A stretch of 64,000 nt of DNA from Sphingopyxis italica (GTDB lineage Bacteria; Pseudomonadota; Alphaproteobacteria; Sphingomonadales; Sphingomonadaceae), in contig NZ_JAATIT010000002.1 in NCBI RefSeq assembly GCF_011926545.1, forward strand, positions 620,001 to 684,000, read 5' to 3'. Made by a program: the position numbers and the translations under genes. Below, piece by piece: positions 61,347 through 64,000 of the stretch (position 1 is the first letter of the stretch; each line of letters begins with the position of its first letter). The notes below the pieces were generated by a model. That model was not told where the DNA came from, made no database searches, and worked only from the letters and a program-made list of their open reading frames with translations.

Positions 61347-62477
61347 ATGCACTTGGAGCCCCGGTCCGTTGTGGACAAAGAGCCGGTCGACGGCTTGACC
61401 GTGAGCGGTCCCGCGAGCGGCCGTTACCTGATCGGCGGCCGTCCCTATCTGAATTTTTCCGGCGCCGGCTACCTTGCCCTCTCGGAGCTGCCCGAACTGC
61501 GCGAGGCCGCGCTGGACGCCATTGCCCGCGGCGTCCCCTTCGCGCAGCAATTGCCGCCGCCCTACGGCATTCGGGACCCGCTGTTCGAGGAGGTCGAACA
61601 GGTCGCCGCCGACTATATGGGCACCGAAACAGCCGTCTTTTTCGCGTCCGGCTATATGATCGGCATGGTGGCTCTCGCAGCCGAACGCCAGTCGCGCGAT
61701 CAGCTTTTCATCGACGAATCCGCGCATCAGAATCTCAAGGACGCGGCGATCCTCTCGGGGGTGCCAATTACCTATTTCCGGCACCGTGATGCCGAGGCTC
61801 TGCGGCACAAGATCGACAGCTCGCTCGCGCCGCGGTCGCGGCCGCTGCTCCTCACCGACGGGACATTTGCGGCATCGGGCGACTTGGCGCCGCTGCGGGA
61901 CTATGCCGATATCCTGGCGAATTTTGGCGGCGCGATGATCGTCGACGATGCCCATGGCTTCGGTGTATTGGGACTCGGCGGCTGCGGCGCGATTGAACAT
62001 CTGGGGGTGACGGATCTCGCGATCCAAGGTGCAACGTTTAGCAAGGCCCTTTGCGCTCAAGGCGCCGTGATAGGCTGCACGGAGGCGCAGGCGCGCCGGA
62101 TCAACGCGCTCGCACCCAAGCGCGGCGCGAACGCCGGCTCGCCAATATCCGCTGCGGTTTCGGTAGCGGCGATGCGCTATATGCGCCTGAATCCCTCACG
62201 GCGGCACAAGCTCAGCCGCCTCGCGGTTTCGCTGCGAAAAGGCCTCAGCAACAACGGATTTGCCGTTTCCGACTCCCCGTCGAACATCATCTCTTTTCGG
62301 CTTCAGTCGCGCGACGAGATGCGGCGGGTCCAGTACCGACTCTTTTCCAAAGGCATCTACCTACCAATATCGGATTATCCAGGGGCGGGCCCCGGAGGCA
62401 TTTTCAGGGCGGCGGTGTACGCCAACCATGACCAGGCGGACATCGACAGACTGGTTTCCGAACTCGGAGCGATCTGA
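61347..62477 (+). CDS. alpha-oxoamine-synthase-like PLP enzyme (AONS/KBL family)
   Basis: 376 residues from the ATG at 61347, where GGGAGG lies ten bases upstream; a frame to 61254 is open but unmatched. Fold-type I: FFASGYMIGMVALAAERQSRDQLFIDESAHQNLKDAA, IVDDAHGFGVLG (PLP Asp) and QGATFSKALCAQGAVIG (PLP Lys). Family members join an amino acid with an acyl-CoA with loss of CO2 (8-amino-7-oxononanoate synthase, 2-amino-3-ketobutyrate ligase, serine palmitoyltransferase); relatives without CoA use exist. It could run in reverse here or make a signal. The partner is unknown. Confidence 0.82.
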   Translation: MHLEPRSVVDKEPVDGLTVSGPASGRYLIGGRPYLNFSGAGYLALSELPELREAALDAIARGVPFAQQLPPPYGIRDPLFEEVEQVAADYMGTETAVFFASGYMIGMVALAAERQSRDQLFIDESAHQNLKDAAILSGVPITYFRHRDAEALRHKIDSSLAPRSRPLLLTDGTFAASGDLAPLRDYADILANFGGAMIVDDAHGFGVLGLGGCGAIEHLGVTDLAIQGATFSKALCAQGAVIGCTEAQARRINALAPKRGANAGSPISAAVSVAAMRYMRLNPSRRHKLSRLAVSLRKGLSNNGFAVSDSPSNIISFRLQSRDEMRRVQYRLFSKGIYLPISDYPGAGPGGIFRAAVYANHDQADIDRLVSELGAI

Positions 62478-62545
62478 CCAATGCTCACATATCACCGACT
62501 CCGAATGTCCCCGATGCCACGCCTCCAGACCAGACGGAGGGCGCT

Positions 62546-62938
62546 ATGGTCGAACTGACGCATCACAAGCAATATGGTGGAGGCGTGCACGACATTCCTC
62601 CAGACGACCGGGTTTACCGCCTCGTGGTGATCGCGATCTCCGAGCCGGATCTGCTCTCACATATTCTCGGAATGGTCGCCGAACATGATCTTTTGCCTGC
62701 CGACATCGACTGTCGTTTCAGCCAGATGCAGTTTCGGGTGTCCTTGCAGGTGTCGGGATTGCGCACGGCCGCGCTGGAAACTCTCGCCAGGCGGATCGAC
62801 GATATGCCTGAGGTTCGTTACGCCTATTGGAGGCCATCGAGCCGTCGGACTAAGATGCAGCGGCACCCGTCATGTGGTTCACACGATTTTCGAGGCCCCT
62901 CTCTCGCATCTCCCTCTACAATCGCATTCGCGTGTTAG
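62546..62938 (+). CDS. small ACT-like domain protein
   Basis: 130 residues from the ATG at 62546 with GGAGGG upstream. The core (residues about 22-97) reads VYRLVVIAISEPDLLSHILGMVAEHDLLPADIDCRFSQMQFRVSLQVSGLRTAALETLARRIDDMPEVRYAYW, a beta-alpha-beta-beta-alpha-beta pattern like ACT domains of acetolactate-synthase small subunits. The remaining 30 residues look unstructured and may be a frameshifted tail. It follows the synthase gene by 68 bases and may bind an amino acid to regulate it. No close family name is certain. Confidence 0.55.
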   Translation: MVELTHHKQYGGGVHDIPPDDRVYRLVVIAISEPDLLSHILGMVAEHDLLPADIDCRFSQMQFRVSLQVSGLRTAALETLARRIDDMPEVRYAYWRPSSRRTKMQRHPSCGSHDFRGPSLASPSTIAFAC

Positions 62939-62982
62939 TGCCACCCTGCGCTCAACCACGTATGCGCCACCGACAGGAAGTT

Positions 62983-63616
62983 ATGGCTAAGACTGTCATT
63001 GTTCTTTCAGGTCTGATCCGCCCGCTCGTCGAATGCAGGCTACCCGACTGGGTCGAACCGCGCTTCTTTCAGTCGAAAGATGAAGCTCTCGAACTCGCGC
63101 CCGATGCCGAAATCGGCTGTTCGATATGTACGATAAAAGGGACATGGCGGTGGTCATCACCGCCGCGACAAACCTCAAATGGCTGAACTCCATCTACGCC
63201 GGGGTCGACGGCATGCCGCTCGACCTGTTTCATGAGCGCGGCACCATCGTCACGAACGGCGCCGGCATCAACGCGATCACCATCGCCGAATATGTCGTGA
63301 TGGGCATGCTCACCGTCGCCAAGGGTTACCGCGACGTCGTCCGCGCGCAAGAACGCCGCGAATGGCTGATGGACTCGTCAGGAAAGGTCGAACTGTTCGG
63401 GTCGAAAGCGCTGCTGCTCGGCTATGGCGCGATCGGCAGCTGATCGAGGAGCAGCTGAAGGCGTTTGCGGTCGACGTTACGGTGGTGCGCCGGTCGCCCG
63501 GCCCCAACACGCTCACCCCCGATCAGTGGCGCGCCCGCTTAAGCGATTTCGACTGGGTTATCCTCGCGGTCCCCGCGACCCCCGAAACCGACGAGGGCGC
63601 GGCGGATGCCGAATAG
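62983..63616 (+). pseudogene. frameshifted D-2-hydroxyacid dehydrogenase
   Basis: Translating in pieces gives a D-isomer-specific 2-hydroxyacid dehydrogenase. Frame 1 from ATG 62983: MAKTVIVLSGLIRPLVECRLPDWVEPRFF...DAEIG. A one-base loss near 63118 moves the frame to FDMYDKRDMAVVITAATNLKWLNSIYAGVDGM...ALLLGYGAIGS (NAD-binding GxGxxG). A second one-base loss near 63440 gives LIEEQLKAFAVDVTVVRRSP...DFDWVILAVPATPETD. The catalytic His/Glu C-terminal part is missing after 63600. At least two frameshifts and a truncation make it dead. Confidence 0.75.
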
Positions 63617-63892
63617 AGAGGAGCGGGATGCCGGAGGACGTGTTATTCCGGCGCGACCCAAGACCGCCCGATCGGAATAGCGGCCAAGACGACCCAGCCG
63701 AAAAGCTGGCTGCGGTGTTGAAGCCGCACCGCAAGGGTCGCTACCCAACACCAGCCGTTGCCGCGAAGTCCCATGCCTGTTCCTCATGGTCCACGACACG
63801 GCTCGATCGAACGTCCATGAGCGGTGAAGATCATTCTTGCTCACCGATCAGACGGTGCGTCGGGATGATGCGCGATTTAGCGGGGGATCGGA
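63617..63892. other. spacer before the truncated lipoprotein gene
   Basis: 276 bases with no credible gene; the only long minus-strand frame (63539-63844) overlaps the pseudogene and has no family match. The probable promoter of the following lipoprotein gene lies here. Confidence 0.35.
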
Positions 63893-64000
63893 ATGCAGAG
63901 CGACGTGAAGCGAAAAGCAGCAAGCCGGGGCGGCGCTTTGTGGATCGCGGCTTGCATGAGCCTGATTCTTTCTGGCTGCGGCGGCACGCCCGAGGTCACA
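63893..64000 (+). CDS. lipoprotein, start of gene (3' end outside window)
   Basis: Thirty-six codons from the ATG at 63893, where GGGGGATCGG provides a ribosome site. The sequence MQSDVKRKAASRGGALWIAACMSLILSGCGG is a lipoprotein signal with a basic N-region and lipobox LSGC (Cys about 29). The gene runs off the right edge, so length and family cannot be told. RND membrane-fusion proteins are one common class starting this way, but there is no evidence for that here. Confidence 0.6.
   Translation, partial: MQSDVKRKAASRGGALWIAACMSLILSGCGGTPEVT

Noticed and set aside
60243..62060. 605-residue frame extending LysR upstream
   Set aside because: The N-terminal part crosses the divergent synthase gene; LysR begins at 61217.

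Overview
The window is high-GC alphaproteobacterial chromosome. The mutL and mreBCD-mrdA-rodA block, the CtrA inhibitor SciP/DUF1153, several lipoproteins, PhoX-type phosphatases and SusC-free TonB receptors paired with catabolic operons all fit the Sphingomonadaceae, most like Sphingopyxis. The genus is an inference from gene content and protein style. No search was run.

Layout. 1-9.5 kb: an XRE regulator with a membrane partner, a tandem TraB/GumN pair, rplY-pth, two small lipoproteins, a Pho-box-preceded phoX, a CAP-domain protein and ychF. 9.5-13.6 kb: a MerR regulator divergent from a glutaredoxin-MauE membrane protein across a near-perfect mer-type operator, then phoD and a nucleotide pyrophosphatase. 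13.6-21.6 kb: mutL and the rod-shape/peptidoglycan elongation operon mreB-mreC-mreD-mrdA-rodA. 21.7-23 kb: tRNA-Lys(CTT) followed by a scarred zone (repeat arms, an orphan terminator, a broken IS3 orfA with an inverted duplication, and a PrsT/antitoxin chimera). 23.2-31.7 kb: sciP, a glycine-zipper protein, a second PhoX, chrA, the operon arsR-arsC-acr3-arsH, a GST and rsgA.

31.9-46.3 kb is a compact catabolic island of three transcription units: (i) racemase + Baeyer-Villiger monooxygenase; (ii) TonB receptor, SDR, phosphotransferase-like protein, acyl-CoA ligase and TetR; (iii) SDR, acyl-CoA dehydrogenase, NTF2-like protein, alpha/beta hydrolase and Old Yellow Enzyme. Each unit has one copy of a shared 17-bp motif in its promoter region, which I propose is the operator of the cluster's TetR. 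The enzyme set fits degradation of a branched cyclic ketone (ene-reduction, ketone to lactone, hydrolysis, CoA activation, racemisation, beta-oxidation), for example a p-menthane monoterpene ketone.

46.4-64 kb begins with a broken IS3 orfB and carries a second accessory locus: TonB receptor, aminotransferase, D-serine-dehydratase-like enzyme, DUF885 and S9 peptidases, a GPH/MFS transporter, a beta-lactamase-fold hydrolase, an amidohydrolase, a LysR regulator, an alpha-oxoamine-synthase-like enzyme and a small ACT-like protein. A dyad CTAATG-N4-CAWTAG recurs in three of its promoter regions, with a weaker fourth copy, which suggests one LysR regulon. I infer uptake and dismantling of an amino-acid conjugate or small peptide, possibly with D-residues. 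This is the best candidate for an undescribed system here. The end holds a multiply frameshifted D-2-hydroxyacid dehydrogenase and the start of a lipoprotein gene cut by the window edge.
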